64,000 nt of DNA. Origin: Pochonia chlamydosporia 170. Lineage: Eukaryota > Ascomycota > Sordariomycetes > Hypocreales > Clavicipitaceae. The stretch lies in assembly GCF_001653235.2 (NCBI RefSeq), contig NC_035790.1:1984001-2048000 (forward strand), read 5' to 3'. The notes beneath the pieces were generated by a model. The model made no database searches and was not told the origin of the DNA. It was given only the letters and a program-made list of their open reading frames with translations. The position numbers and the translations under genes are program-made. Below are positions 11,882-23,277 of this stretch, one piece after another (position 1 is the first letter of the stretch; each line of letters begins with the position of its first letter).

Positions 11882-13517
11882 ATGTCCGTGTTGACAATGT
11901 CGGCCATTTCAAGGTGCATTCGCCCCGTTTCAGCAGTTCGCACTTCTACATTCTTGAACAATGGCTTCCGTCGGTATTCAAGTGCAGCAAAGACCCCGCT
12001 ACCTCTTGAAGGGTACCGCGTCCTGGACATGACCCGTGTATTGGCTGGTGTAAGTGAAATTGCATGTGTGGCTTTGACCGCCAACAGACCAGCCTCTCAA
12101 CACATTTCTCCTCATTACATACATTTTTTGCTAACGAGGCTAAACTCAGCCTTACTGCACACAAATTCTGGGTGATCTTGGGTACGTTCAATACAGCTTA
12201 TCCCAGTTTTGCCTTGAGGATGGTCGTGCTAACCAGCCTCTCAACCTAGTGCCGAGGTCATCAAAATTGAGCATCCCGTAAGAGGAGATGACACAAGAGC
12301 ATGGGGACCGCCATATGCCGCATACAAGCCTGGGTCAGAAGTTGATGGCCCTGGAGAGGCTGCTTATTTCCTTGGAGTACGTTAAATCACCTCAAGTTAT
12401 CATGCTCTCGTGTAAAAACGTTTCAGCTTTTGACATCCTTGGCTTTAGGCAAATCGAAACAAAAAGTCTCTTGGTCTCTCTTTCCAGCATAAAGAAGGCG
12501 TCGATATATTGCACAAGCTGGTATCTAAATGCGATATTCTTGTCGAGAATTATCTTCCTGGCACATTGAAGAAGTATTCCATGGATTACGAGACTGTGCG
12601 CAAACTCAACCCAAGCCTCATCTATGCCTCCATTACTGGCTATGGACAAACAGGTCCATATTCAAGCCGTGCCGGATACGATGTCATGGTTGAAGCCGAA
12701 TTCGGTCTTATGCACATCACTGGCCAACGAGATGGTCCCCCAGTCAAGGTTGGCGTAGCCGTGACTGATCTTACCACAGGCTTGTACACAAGCAACAGTA
12801 TCATGGCAGCACTTCTGGGTAGAGCAAAGACGGGCAAGGGTCAGCACATCGATGTTGCCTTGAGCGATTGCCAAACAGCTACGCTGGCCAACATTGCTAG
12901 CAGTTGCCTAATTAGCGGCAAGAAGGACACTGGCAGATGGGGCACTGCGCATCGTGAGTACTTCACACCTTGAAACACATTCCTCCACGGCAATCCGCTG
13001 ACATCATCCAGCCTCAATCGTGCCATATAGGTCATTCAAGACCAAGGACGGAGACATCCTCTTCGGCGGCGGCAACGATCGCCTCTTTGGTGTCTTGTGC
13101 GATGGCCTGGGCAAACCAGAGTGGAAGGACGACACCAAGTTCAAGACAAACGCCGACAGAGTTGCCAATCGTCAGCAGTTGGAGGCTGAGATTGAGTCCA
13201 TATCACAGCAAAAGACTACCGAAGAGTGGCTGCAAGTCTTCGAGGGCAGCGGCATGCCGTACGCCGCCGTCAACGACATACAAACCACGCTGAACCACGC
13301 CCACACAAAGGCTCGCAACATGGTTGTCGAAATGGAACACGAAGTTTGTGGCCCAATTAAAATGGTCAATACTCCCGTCAAATTCTCCGAAACCCAACCC
13401 ACTATCCGCTCAGTGCCGCCTATGCTTGGCCAGCACACCGACGAAGTTCTGGGGGAGTATCTTGGTCTGAGCAAGTCTGATATTTCAAATCTGAAAGAAC
13501 AAGGGGTCGTACGATAG
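11882..13517 (+). CDS. Class III (CaiB/BaiF) CoA-transferase, mitochondrial, SUGCT-like
   Basis: Family III enzymes move CoA between carboxylic acids through an aspartyl-CoA anhydride. My model has five exons (11882-12049, 12150-12181, 12250-12376, 12449-12953, 13012-13517) and gives 445 aa; every junction keeps frame. The first 35-40 residues are rich in Arg, Ser and Thr and lack acidic residues, typical of a mitochondrial presequence. The fold opens with [13 protein letters not shown], then [20 protein letters not shown]. The likely catalytic Asp is about 216, in [11 protein letters not shown]. Length, presequence and the motif [17 protein letters not shown] match human SUGCT (succinate/hydroxymethylglutarate:glutarate CoA-transferase). 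Formyl-CoA or other acyl substrates are possible. The second exon is only 32 bp. There is no metabolic partner gene beside it. Confidence 0.9.
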
Positions 13518-13794
13518 ATTAAATAGCCTAAAAGCATATTAGATATGACTTATATAAATGTAATGTCCAAAGTTTTACTCCTATCATTGCGTTGAGTTGA
13601 GGCTGTCTTCGTCCTTTCTCATCACGTGACCGTCAATACCATGTCCAGCGATGGATGCTGTCGCTCACTGGCCGACTGGGACTTTACTCCGTCGTATCAA
13701 ATATATTATTCCTTTTTTCCCGTTTCCAGCGAATGTCCAATTGATTCTACTCCCTCAAAATCAGACATTGGCTTTCTGGCATTAAGCAAATCTT

Positions 13795-15113
13795 ATGCAT
13801 GCGGACTCGTCTTTTTTTCATCCTGAAACGCGCCAGATGATGGAGTTGGCGCATGAGATGCAGACAGACCAGAGCTGCATCGCTGTGAGAACCACAGATA
13901 GCGACCAGCCTTCATCAACGAGTGCAACGACTGAATCAAATGGGACTCCATCGAAAACACGTAATACCTTGGAGACGCACGCCGTCGGCGGCAGATACAC
14001 ACCTCAATTCAATTCTGCGTCATCTTTCATCCTAAGCCGGATTCGGGCCAAGGCGTGTCCGGAGTTAAGCCAAAGAGCCTCACAAAGCACGGGGACCGAC
14101 CTCTATGTAGAGGGACAAATAAAGGAATCAGAACCATGGACGATGGCTTTGCCCAAGGACACTGCTCAGCCTTTAAATGGCATTTCCTTAGCCACGCACC
14201 ATGAACGAATAGCTTTCATCTCTTCTGGACTAAAACGCAAACGCAGCCCCAAAGCTCAGATTCCCGACTTTACTCAAAGTACAATTTCATGCCCTGCATC
14301 AATGATCAGTGCTGGCTCGATGAGTGCAGCCGCATTACCTGAGCAACCGGTTGCTGAACGCAAGGTATCAAGTAGTGTATTGAAGAGCTCACAAGCCTCG
14401 TCTGGCCACTCAAGCTATGCAGACATAAATCATGTCCGGGAGAAGCGACTTTCGACTATAGCATCAGGTATTTCGCCTGCAAAATCAGAGTTGGTGGGAT
14501 TTTTTGGCGGCTCAGCGTCGGATGCAGCAGTAAGTGTCGCCAATTTAATGAGTCAAAGTACAAACCATTTGCTAATGCCTTCTCCTTTCAGCGTACAAAA
14601 TACTTTCTGGGAAAGAAACGAACAGATCTGCTCAATATTCTTTCATTCTGCGATCAACTTCGCCCCCAGCTACTAGCTGATATTCTGGTGTCCGTGTCGA
14701 AAAAGCACCCAGAATTGCCAATTTTCGACTCCCCAAACTGGGAGACATCACTCTCCCGTTCTTTAGATGCTCGAATCGCGGCGGCCGTTCGGCTTGCTCG
14801 TCCGGTTGGAAGACCAAGACATGGTCACACTGTGCTTAATCCGAAAGCAAGACAACGGCAAAAGAACGCAAAGAACGCATTGAGGCGCCTTATATTGGCG
14901 CAGCATCAAGTGGGCACACCAGACGAGGAAGAGGATGTGGAGGAAGACGTGCTCCCTCCCACATGGCCCAAAGCTGGAGAAGGCTTGTACGCAAAGCTTC
15001 CTCCAGAAACTGAAGACAGGACGTTTCTCGCGGACGACAATGATGACGAATCATTCAGCCAGTTTATGGTGGATAATTTTGGAAAGCCAATAATTGTATC
15101 AACATGTGCATAA
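13795..15113 (+). CDS. AT-hook-containing protein of unknown function
   Basis: Two exons, 13795-14529 and 14592-15113, are joined in phase by a 62-bp intron (GTAAGT donor, CTTTCAG acceptor) and give 418 aa. Residues 1-240 are Ser/Thr-rich and look disordered, with a short basic patch LKRKRSPK near 150. The part after the intron is better ordered: a predicted helical segment (RTDLLNILSFCDQLRPQLLADILVSVSKKHPELPIF in two halves, about 256-290), then an AT-hook core RPVGRPRHG near 315-323, a basic helix (KARQRQKNAKNALRR) and an acidic tail with EEEDVEED. An AT-hook plus basic helix suggests a nuclear DNA- or chromatin-binding role, which is inference. The first in-frame Met is used; a second Met 15 codons later is also possible. 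I cannot name the family. Confidence 0.65.
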
Positions 15114-15506
15114 AATGTGTATATTAGGCAAAGCGATTTTTTTGGACACGTGCATTCATCAACGTGCACCAACTAATATGGAGGCTCATATACCGTCCAT
15201 AATGCTGTTCAACTCACTGTTACCAGGTTGTGTTTTAAACGAAAACTCAATTTACAATTCTATAACAGCAGCACATAACTAGTCACACGATACCAGAAAA
15301 ATAAGTTGATCCCAGGCCGGTCTATTATAAACTATGGAGGCTGTGGTATTGCCCCGAAAAGAAAAATAACTATTTACATCGTTGCAGACATGATAACCGA
15401 CGCCAAGACATTATCGGATGCAAACGCTAGATCGTTTTATGTAACCACACGCACTCTCGGCGTTACAGACCTCCCCAAGCGCGATAAGCTGTTCCAGACG
15501 ATTGAC

Positions 15507-16415
15507 TTATTTGCAGTTGCAGTCGAAGGTGGAGAGAATGGTCTTGATGAGACCGCCAACAAGGCAGAGCAGACCCTCAACGACAACGTTGACGACGACC
15601 TTGAGGCTGTTGACAACCAAGATGACATTGGGCAGAATGCAGAAACCAACGAGGCCAGTGATACGACCACCGAGCTCGCCAACAACGTCAATGTACTGAG
15701 GGCAGCCCTTGGTGCAGTAGGCAACGCAGTCGTAGTTGCACTTGGTGAGACCAAGCTTGCAGGTGAGACCCTTGACAAGCTTCAGGAGGCCAAGACCCAG
15801 GCTGGCTTGGACATCAGCCTCGATGACAGCAAGGCCAAGGAGATCGGTGTTGAAGGCAACGACGGCATCGACAACGCTCTCGAGGTAGAGACCAGTCAGG
15901 GCACCGCAAACATTCTTCAGGTCAGCGCTGATGTTGGCCTTGAGGTCAATCTCAACATCGGCCTTGAGCTCGAGCTCAATATCGGCGACGGCGGCAAAGA
16001 CAACGGTGAGCAGGCTGGCCTGGCAGTATTCGTGCTTGGGGTTGTACTTGACGATCTTGGTGGGAGACTTGGCGCAGAAGGCACCGAGCTTGACATCGGC
16101 GGAGGCGTAGATGCTGATGTCAGGCTTGGGCCAGGCACCCTCGAGCTTCTTGCCAACACAGGCCTTGGTCTTGAGGTCAAGCTTCTGGCCAGGAGCACAG
16201 GCGCAAGCCTTGGTCCATGGGCAGTAGCTCATGTTGTGAGGGCACTTGTAGCCAGCATTGGCCTTCTTGGCCTTGAGGATGCTGATGTCGAGGTCGACAT
16301 CGACATCAACGTGGACAAGACCGCCAACCTGGACTTCGGCTTCAACGTCAGCATTGACGCCGACGGTGGCAGAGGCAAGACCGGCCAAGCCGGCGAGGGC
16401 AGTGATGAAACGCAT
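15507..16415 (-). CDS. Secreted cysteine-containing Val/Asp-rich protein, unknown function
   Basis: This is a 302-aa intronless protein. Residues 1-17 form a clean signal peptide (MRFITALAGLAGLASATVG). The mature part starts with alternating acidic and hydrophobic residues (ADVEAEVQVGGLVHVDVDVD), and the same pattern returns as ADIELELKADVEIDLKANIS. This alternation favours beta strands. A compact Cys-rich stretch at about 57-85 (CPHNMSYCPWTKACACAPG) resembles a small disulphide domain. More Cys follow in KCNYDCVAYCTKGC, and the protein ends FDCNCK. The last 60 residues are hydrophobic (Val/Leu). There is no GPI signal. A TATA box lies 185 bp upstream. I do not recognise the family. A cell-wall, adhesion or effector role would be speculation. 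The gene is convergent with the AT-hook gene. Confidence 0.75.
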   Translation of the reverse strand: MRFITALAGLAGLASATVGVNADVEAEVQVGGLVHVDVDVDLDISILKAKKANAGYKCPHNMSYCPWTKACACAPGQKLDLKTKACVGKKLEGAWPKPDISIYASADVKLGAFCAKSPTKIVKYNPKHEYCQASLLTVVFAAVADIELELKADVEIDLKANISADLKNVCGALTGLYLESVVDAVVAFNTDLLGLAVIEADVQASLGLGLLKLVKGLTCKLGLTKCNYDCVAYCTKGCPQYIDVVGELGGRITGLVGFCILPNVILVVNSLKVVVNVVVEGLLCLVGGLIKTILSTFDCNCK

Positions 16416-16599
16416 ATTTGTAAATGTGAAAAGGATAACACTACAAAAACAAGCAGAGATCGACTAAAGGTCAGATGAGCGAATGTCAAAAAGAACGAAT
16501 GACGAAGGCCGAAGGCGTTCGAGGGTATCAGAGAGTGCTGTTTAGTAGAGACTGGAGAGATGAGAAGAATTTTCGAAATACCGAGGATCTCACACGGAC

Positions 16600-16607
16600 T
16601 TATATAA
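16600..16607 (-). promoter_or_regulatory. TATA box of the secreted Val/Asp-rich protein gene
   Basis: TTATATAA reads on the minus strand about 185 bp before the ATG at 16415, followed by a pyrimidine-rich leader. A clear TATA box is less common in housekeeping genes of these fungi and suggests strong or regulated expression. Confidence 0.6.
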
Positions 16608-19600
16608 CATTCACAGGCCATGCCTCTTGGTGAATCCGACCACCCCTTTCTGTTCTCCTATCCCATCCATCATGGCCCAGGTTCTTCTACTCCGCACGGC
16701 TTTGGTGCAAGGTTACGCCGGCCCGCCGAGGGTCATCCACTTTCTCTCTCTCTTCCTGGGCAACTGTTTAGGCATAACGGACAGTCACCCCAGTTTGCTA
16801 GACATGGGAAAATCAGAGTCGTGAACAAAAAGGGTCTCTTGACTGACATCTCATAATGGTCGAGAAAGGCCCATGCGGATGTCCCCAGTCCAATTTGGTT
16901 GGGATGACTGTGCACATCCGCCACCACCGGCGGTCACCGTCTTGAACAACCCCAATTGATCCAAAGCAAGGATCATATCTGTGGAGCTTAGCCGGGCTGC
17001 CACTTTTACGATGTGATCGTACAGACAAGGTAGCGGAATGACAAGAGTAATGGGCCATGGAGTGTCTACGCAAACAAGAAGCAAACATTCAGTTTGACGG
17101 CTCCACAGGATCCAGGATAATGTATGCCGGGCAGAGTATTAGCTGGAGGCCCGTGAACGGCGCCAACGACCCTCATCACCGATCCGATTGGGCTTATTGC
17201 TCATGACGGACGGGACTTTTTGAACCAGGGATTCAACTCCAAAGTGTCTGGTAGGGCGGAAGCTCTGAGTGGTAGTCTGGTTCCTATAATTACTGTAGTT
17301 CCGATTCCACACACCCGGTAACAACTTACACGTTCTCAGCTGCCCACATTCACAAAATGACGGTGATATTAAACATTACCGGCAGTTCTGTTGATGGATG
17401 CAAGAATGCGTCTGTAGTCACAGGTTTCCCAGGCCCAGATTCTCAAGCATCATGTCGTACACCTTGACGACTGCAATGCCAAGATGAAGCATGCCTGTAT
17501 GCGCTTGGCAAGGATTGGTCACTGCTCATATGCCGTGATGAAAATAGCTACATATTTGTGTTGCCGAAGAAGCTGAATGGCGGGAATCCTCAGTTTTGGG
17601 ACCACGCAATGCTGACCGGAGCTCCGTCTTGATCCAATGCTGGCCCTCACTCTGCGACGGGATCCACGAGAGTCTCGAAGCCCACAGTTGAAAGCTGATT
17701 TCATAACCGGCGGACGCTTCTGACATATCGCTAACAGAGCACACAAAGTACCGGCTACTATTGTGTTGGCAAACCCGCGTCTTGGTTATCTCCGCATCAC
17801 CGTGAACGGCCAAACTAGAGGTTTCAGGTACCAGCTCTCAGTTGATCCCAAGGAGGCTAGCATTTACGGAGGTTAAAGTCAACGGTCAACCTGCGTTGTA
17901 GGGCAAACTAGTCCACCATCTCACAGAGAAAGAGATGCAGCAGCAACGGCAGCCACATGACCCATGTCCTAGGGCAAACCGCAAGACCGGAACCCTCACA
18001 ACCGGGTGAGGAGCCTCGAAGCCCCCCGCATGGGATGAATGACTTGGTTCGGCTCTTTACCCCATCGAGAGAGCACTACATATCCGATGGCGTTGCCAGC
18101 AGTTTGTGTAATTTTAAAAAGTTGTTTGGGAGAAGCAAGTTCTCTTCATGCCTGCCCAATGCGACAACAACAAAATACTGAAATCAATAGGGGTTCGACA
18201 GAGACAATACCCACAGGACAGCAGGCTATTAGTCTTTTTACGGTATTGTTTAGCAATGTCTCACCGTAATAGGTTTACTTGCCGTACAATGGTAGTACGG
18301 TAGTACACTGTTCATGGGTCAAGATATTATGGGATGGATTTTTGCCAACTAATACTTGGCGGAAGACAACACGCCAGGTTGGAAATGGTTCAGGTCGGCT
18401 TGGCTGTGCTTGGCTTGGCTTTTTCTGCCACCACCATCGATCCTCACCCACTAGGATCAACAGCCACGTACCCCAGAGCTGGTAGAATTCCATGCTGGGA
18501 TGCGGTGCTGGGTGCCGCCCGCCAGTGCCGCTGCAAGGGGTTGAGATTTCGCCGCAGCCACGGCTGATGGGCTGATCATGGATTGGGCACACGGCAAGCC
18601 TGTGTAGAAAACTGATGAAGCCCGACAACTGGAGGCGCTGGATCAAAGTCAGGATAGCCAGGAACTGGCGTCATGCTTACCCACATTGGGCTGTGGACAG
18701 GGAACTTCACAATCTCGTGAGTGGCAGTTCTGTCTCAAATGATTCGGGCATTTCATTCCCGGATCATCGGGCATGTGACTGGACTGTTACTGTGACTACA
18801 TGCACAATTTCCTGTCGATGCAATTGCCCAGGCTAGCGTGTCAGGGTTCTGAGGTGGTCTTACTCTCATAACGTGGTGATGAAACCATTCCGTTCACACG
18901 GCGTAGAAAGGTCTAAGATGATTCAGAGTGGTTCATCAGCGACGATCCGAATGACTACCACTACTCCGTACAATTACAACCAAATTCAATTCCTTCATAT
19001 TACACACTTTACAGTTCCTCTCCTCCCTTGACAACTAAAGACGAACAAAATTAGAGCACCGCACGCGAAGTCGGCAAGACACTCCACGGCCAAAGCTGAA
19101 TGAATGCCCACCGCAATACTCCACTCACCCAAGGTCTTACAAATAATTCCCAGCCCAAGCATTGTCATCAAGAAGGGGCAAGGAGACAAGAAAAACCACA
19201 TGGCCGATTTTGCCGGCGCACAAACCCATGTGGCTTGAAGCTGAGTCTGTTTTCCCAGAGCCAAATGGTAAAAACTTGGCTGGCTGCAACCCAAGTGAGA
19301 CAAGATGGAATACTCGAGATTGGCACGCCGTCCATCGAGTGGGCTGTAGGCCTTGAAGATCCGGCATGGACGACCGAGGCTTTGACGTCTAACGGGTTTA
19401 TGCTCAAGTGGGTGGTTTAACAGACCAGGAAGACTCTTCACATGCATCGCGTTACAGGATGGAATTAAGGATGCTGAGTAAATATGATCCCGTGGTTGCC
19501 ACCAAACAAAGATAGAAGTTGCAGTCCTCTGAAGAGTAACTGTTCTAGCCAGAAGGGTTCCAAGAATCGAGTTTGTGCTCAGACCTTGCATCGCCCGCAC

Positions 19601-20375
19601 GGTCTTTTTTCATCTGGGTAGATGCAGCCACCAGACACGAGCCGATGAGCCCCCTTTTCCAACTTTGCTTTTTGCGAAGACTCAGACGGAGACGACTTTT
19701 GTTGAGCGGCCGGAATTTCCTGTGCGACCTTGGGAAAGGGACGTTACAATGTGGATATCTTGGGTGAATGCTTTGTGCTGGGTGTTACGGAGTACTTTCC
19801 TCATGAGTTGGCTAGATGAACATGTCTCGCGTACTGACTCGTTGCGAATATGGATCTTCCAGAAAACTTTGTGCCTGCCCAGTTCCCGTAGTTCTCTCGA
19901 ACTACTCCGTAATTGCTGCCTTGTTTATTTACCAAATGCTCATGAGATGAGACATACTTCTACAACATTGCTGCTGGTGGTGGTGTGTATATTGCGCCGT
20001 AGGTGCATACTCTGTTCAACGTACTCCGAGTGGGATGTAGTAGATCAAGTATTCAGTTTCGGCTCAGACTTGCCTTTACGACGTCATTGCCATTGTAGTA
20101 AAGAAACGGTCATGGTTTTCATAAACAATAGGGTTATGCCACAGCAAAACACTCAACATTGTTCAAGTGAAAAATGAGCCATCTCTCAAACAAACTACAA
20201 CAGCTCAGAAGTATCTGTTTGCTGTCATCACTGCCGAGCACCCTCATCTTATCAAATCTGACTAGTTCCAGGCTAGACTGCACACATGCAATTTCAGCGG
20301 CACTTGCCGAGGGTCATTCATCAATATGCATGTATGTATGTATGTATGAACTCCAAATTATTAGCATTCGCAGCA
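16608..20375. other. Long gene-poor interval
   Basis: About 3.8 kb contains no frame with a recognisable domain. Open frames of about 200 codons at 18995-19600 (minus) and 19575-20177 (plus) have no protein-like composition and no splice-supported extension. The interval holds three TACGGAGTA-type motifs (18963, 19785, 19903). It could contain a non-coding transcript, regulatory DNA or a decayed gene. Confidence 0.5.
20327..20348. repeat. (TGTA)n microsatellite
   Basis: Tandem ATGT/TGTA units lie just beyond the last exon of the asparagine-synthetase-domain gene, in its 3' flank. Confidence 0.8.
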
Positions 20376-22278
20376 TCACGGCGAAATGAGAGTCGTGCCC
20401 TTGACCTTGCCACTCTCCATCTTGGCCGTTCTAGCTCCAAATTGTATCTGTGCGCCTGCATTAGCTTCAATACTCTTTAGGTTGCCCTATGATCGACATG
20501 GCGAGTAAGGATTGTCTCTGCTTGGCATGGTGATTCGACCACGAGGTGAAGAGTCCAGACACTTACAGCACGCTTCTTCTCTCGCGCGACGGCGCTCATC
20601 CCTAGTTCTTCGGCAAGGAAGCGTAGCACTCGCTTGCCCGGCTCAGGTGTCTCGCCCCGGTTGTCGCTGGTGTCGATGTTGGCAAAGTCGCATTTCTCTG
20701 CGACTGGTAGCTCAATGGCCCATTTTACAAAGTCCTCGTCGAGGTAGGGGAAGCGCACTTCTCGCTCCCAAGTGGCCATGGCTCTGTCATCGCGTCCGAG
20801 GTTTCTCTTCCCAAGACGGCTTACGTCGAGCTTGAGCTCTTCAATGAGGCCGACGTACCCTTGGCGGTTGAATGCTGTTTCATGCCGAATGTAGCCGCCA
20901 AAGAGTTCGTCCGCACCTAGACCAGAGAGGAGGACCCGAGCAGTGGTTGTATATGATTCTGGTTGGGATTCTAGGCTGGTCTGTGCGAGACCACTGCCTC
21001 TTGCGGCAAAATAAAGAGCGTAGGCTATGGATAGGTCCATTTCCGTGTTATGAGGGTATATTAGTTCAATGACTTCTGATCGGTGTTCTGTGGTCAGCGA
21101 GAACTGTACATTCACCTGCAAGAGCATCGTCAGCACAAGGAAACGGGCAGGATGGATGGGAAAGCACATGCAGTAACGAGGCGCCATTTTCTCATGGGAC
21201 AAGCCTCGAGTAGTTCGGCAAATGATTTCCTCCCGGTTATGCGATCTGGGCACAGCTCATACAACTCATTTTGAGAAGTGCCCTTGTTCTGGGCGGCGAT
21301 TCTGGGGTTCTCAAAGGCCACATTAAGCAAGTCGATAGGCTGGTCTGGTGGCAAAAGATCACTTGCAAGTCGGGCCAAGACAGTGCAGTCCAAGCCTCCG
21401 GAGAACAATACTGCAATTCTGGCATCCGTTGGTGACGCTTTTGGAGGTATGGGCACCTGCAACACTCGCAATTGCAGAGACTCAGTTAGGTGATTACGCA
21501 AATGCGCAATGACATCAGCCTGCCTGGTGAGGCGATCAGATTCTACTGGAATTGAAGTATTGAAGGCGCCAATTCCCGATATCTGAAAAACCGGTACGTA
21601 AGTATTGGGAATATGAGGCTAATTAGGGTCCCTCTGCCATAAGAGAATACTTACTAGTGAGTCGTCCTCAACCCAATCAAGACGAGCAGGAACAAGATGT
21701 TCTGGCGCGATTCCATTGCCACCGACATGTAATGTGTATATTCCATCTGCTTCGACTTCGCTCCAGCCAGTGGTGGAGGCATCAGATATGCTTGCCAAGA
21801 GAAATGGTTCACCAGGCTTGACCAGCAAGGATCGCCGTCCTAGACGGTCTCGTCCATAGTACAGACGCCTCGCCGGTTTATCAAAGAAAATAAAAGCAAA
21901 TGGGCCTTCTATCGCTCTCAGGGTGTCGAGCACGCCCCTTCCATCGTCCTCCACAGATTGGCGACTGGCCAAGCTCAACAAAGACAGGATAGCTTCACCG
22001 TCGTTGCCTTGGACCTTTTGACCGTCGATCTTCCAGGCTTCTCCGTTCCAGCAAAGCACAGAGCCGGTAGTATCGTCCACTAGCGGTTGCTTTGCAATAT
22101 AGTCACCCCGCAAAGAAAGTACTGTCGACGTGAATGACAGTGATATAGCATCCTTATCGCCAACTCTTGTTGTGACCGTCCCTAGATGATCAGGGCCACG
22201 GTTCCGCAAACGGCGTTCCAGGGCCGAAGAGATGGGGCATTGTGCAGCTGAGGAAATAGCAGCATGGATGCCACACAT
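20376..22278 (-). CDS. Asparagine synthetase domain-containing protein (ASNSD1/YML096W type)
   Basis: The protein pairs a class II glutaminase domain with an asparagine-synthetase-like ATP-pyrophosphatase domain, but the ASNSD1 subfamily is not proven to make asparagine. Exons are 22278-21655, 21582-21178, 21115-20567 and 20447-20376; all four are multiples of three and give 549 aa, close to yeast YML096W (525 aa). The glutaminase nucleophile Cys2 is present (MCGIHAAIS), with LRNRGPD near 25-31. The P-loop reads SGGLDC at about 269-274, where true synthetases have SGGLDS. Later come LLSGLGADELFGGY and, after the last intron, the conserved tail IQFGARTAKMESGK. The third donor, GTTACT, is weak, but its junction fits CPMRKWRLVNV, which matches the family. 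It is divergent from the SGNH hydrolase gene, with 1.0 kb between starts. Confidence 0.9.
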
Positions 22279-22634
22279 CTTCTATCCTGCAGCCCTATGC
22301 AAGATCAGACGACTTTTCGGGGGTATTTTGCTCCCCTTTTGGTTTGCTGAGGTTGGAAGGTCTCTGTGGCAGTTCGAAGATTGATGATTGATGCTGGACC
22401 CACTTTGGACCAGGACAAAGTCACCGGTGCTTACAAGCCCCATAGTAAAGTGACCAAAGCTTGTCTGCGCCACTGAAATGACCTTGATGCTTGATTTGAT
22501 TCCGTCGTGCTTCTATTTTAACACTTGAGGTTGAAATATGTTTAGACTTGTAGACGTCATCCTTCGTCAAGTATCTTGTTTAAAGTCTTGAAATCTTCAT
22601 TTCAGTCATTTTGTTTAGAGTCACCGTAGGCTTG

Positions 22635-22655
22635 CTACCTAGTACCTAGTACCTA
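22635..22655. repeat. TACCTAG tandem repeat
   Basis: Three consecutive CTACCTAGTACC-type units, related to the TACCTAGG palindromes at 5499 and 56238. Confidence 0.7.
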
Positions 22656-23183
22656 CACTGGAATTCCAAATTCCAAGCAACACAAGTTCGCCCTCAATGT
22701 GACATTGCAATGACATCAAAACTGAGAAACAATGCTGTTCAATATGCAGTCATATCCAGCCGTATTACATCATCCCGAAATAATGGACACATGGTTCCCG
22801 TCATCCAACGACCAGCATCAACTGTGCAATGCCTCAACGTCACCCCTTGCTTATTGTCGATCCTAGGCTGACCAACGCATACTAAACCTGACGTGCGAAA
22901 CTCTCAGCTTACATGCCCACAAGAAACCCATGTTTTGCGGGTATAACTAATGGAGAATAAGCATTCGGACAACGTCAAGAGCGGAGCTAAAAGTGAGTCC
23001 CGAGTGGCAGGGAAACAACCAGGCTCACCAAGTCAGCGCGTACTTGGTGAAGTTACATTCCTCTTTGGAATGAATAACTAGGCTTGGATTGGCTAGCATT
23101 TGCCCGTAATCGTTCTGAGGTCCTTCTTTTACTCAAGTGTTGAAGGAATTACTATATTTGGTGCAGTGCTAGGCTAGCCTGTG

Positions 23184-23190
23184 TATAAAT
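23184..23190 (+). promoter_or_regulatory. TATA box of the SGNH hydrolase gene
   Basis: TATAAAT lies 94 bp before the ATG at 23278, at a usual distance for a fungal core promoter with a leader of about 60 bp. Confidence 0.6.
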
Positions 23191-23277
23191 GCCCTTCATC
23201 GTCGTTACACCTTCTAACTCCATCATCAAATTTGCTAAACCTCCAACCAAGAAATCATTCATCTGAGCCCATAAATC

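Larger units (their letters stand above)
22279..23277. other. Divergent promoter region with TACCTAG repeats
   Basis: This region separates the start of the ASNSD1-type gene from the SGNH hydrolase start. It carries a short TACCTAG tandem at 22635-22655 and a TATA box at 23184. I see no gene. Confidence 0.55.

Noticed and set aside
18995..19600. 201-codon minus-strand frame in the gene-poor interval
   Set aside because: No signal, domain or splice-linked extension, and overlapping frames on the other strand are just as open.
19575..20177. 200-codon plus-strand frame in the gene-poor interval
   Set aside because: Composition is not protein-like and there is no recognisable motif.
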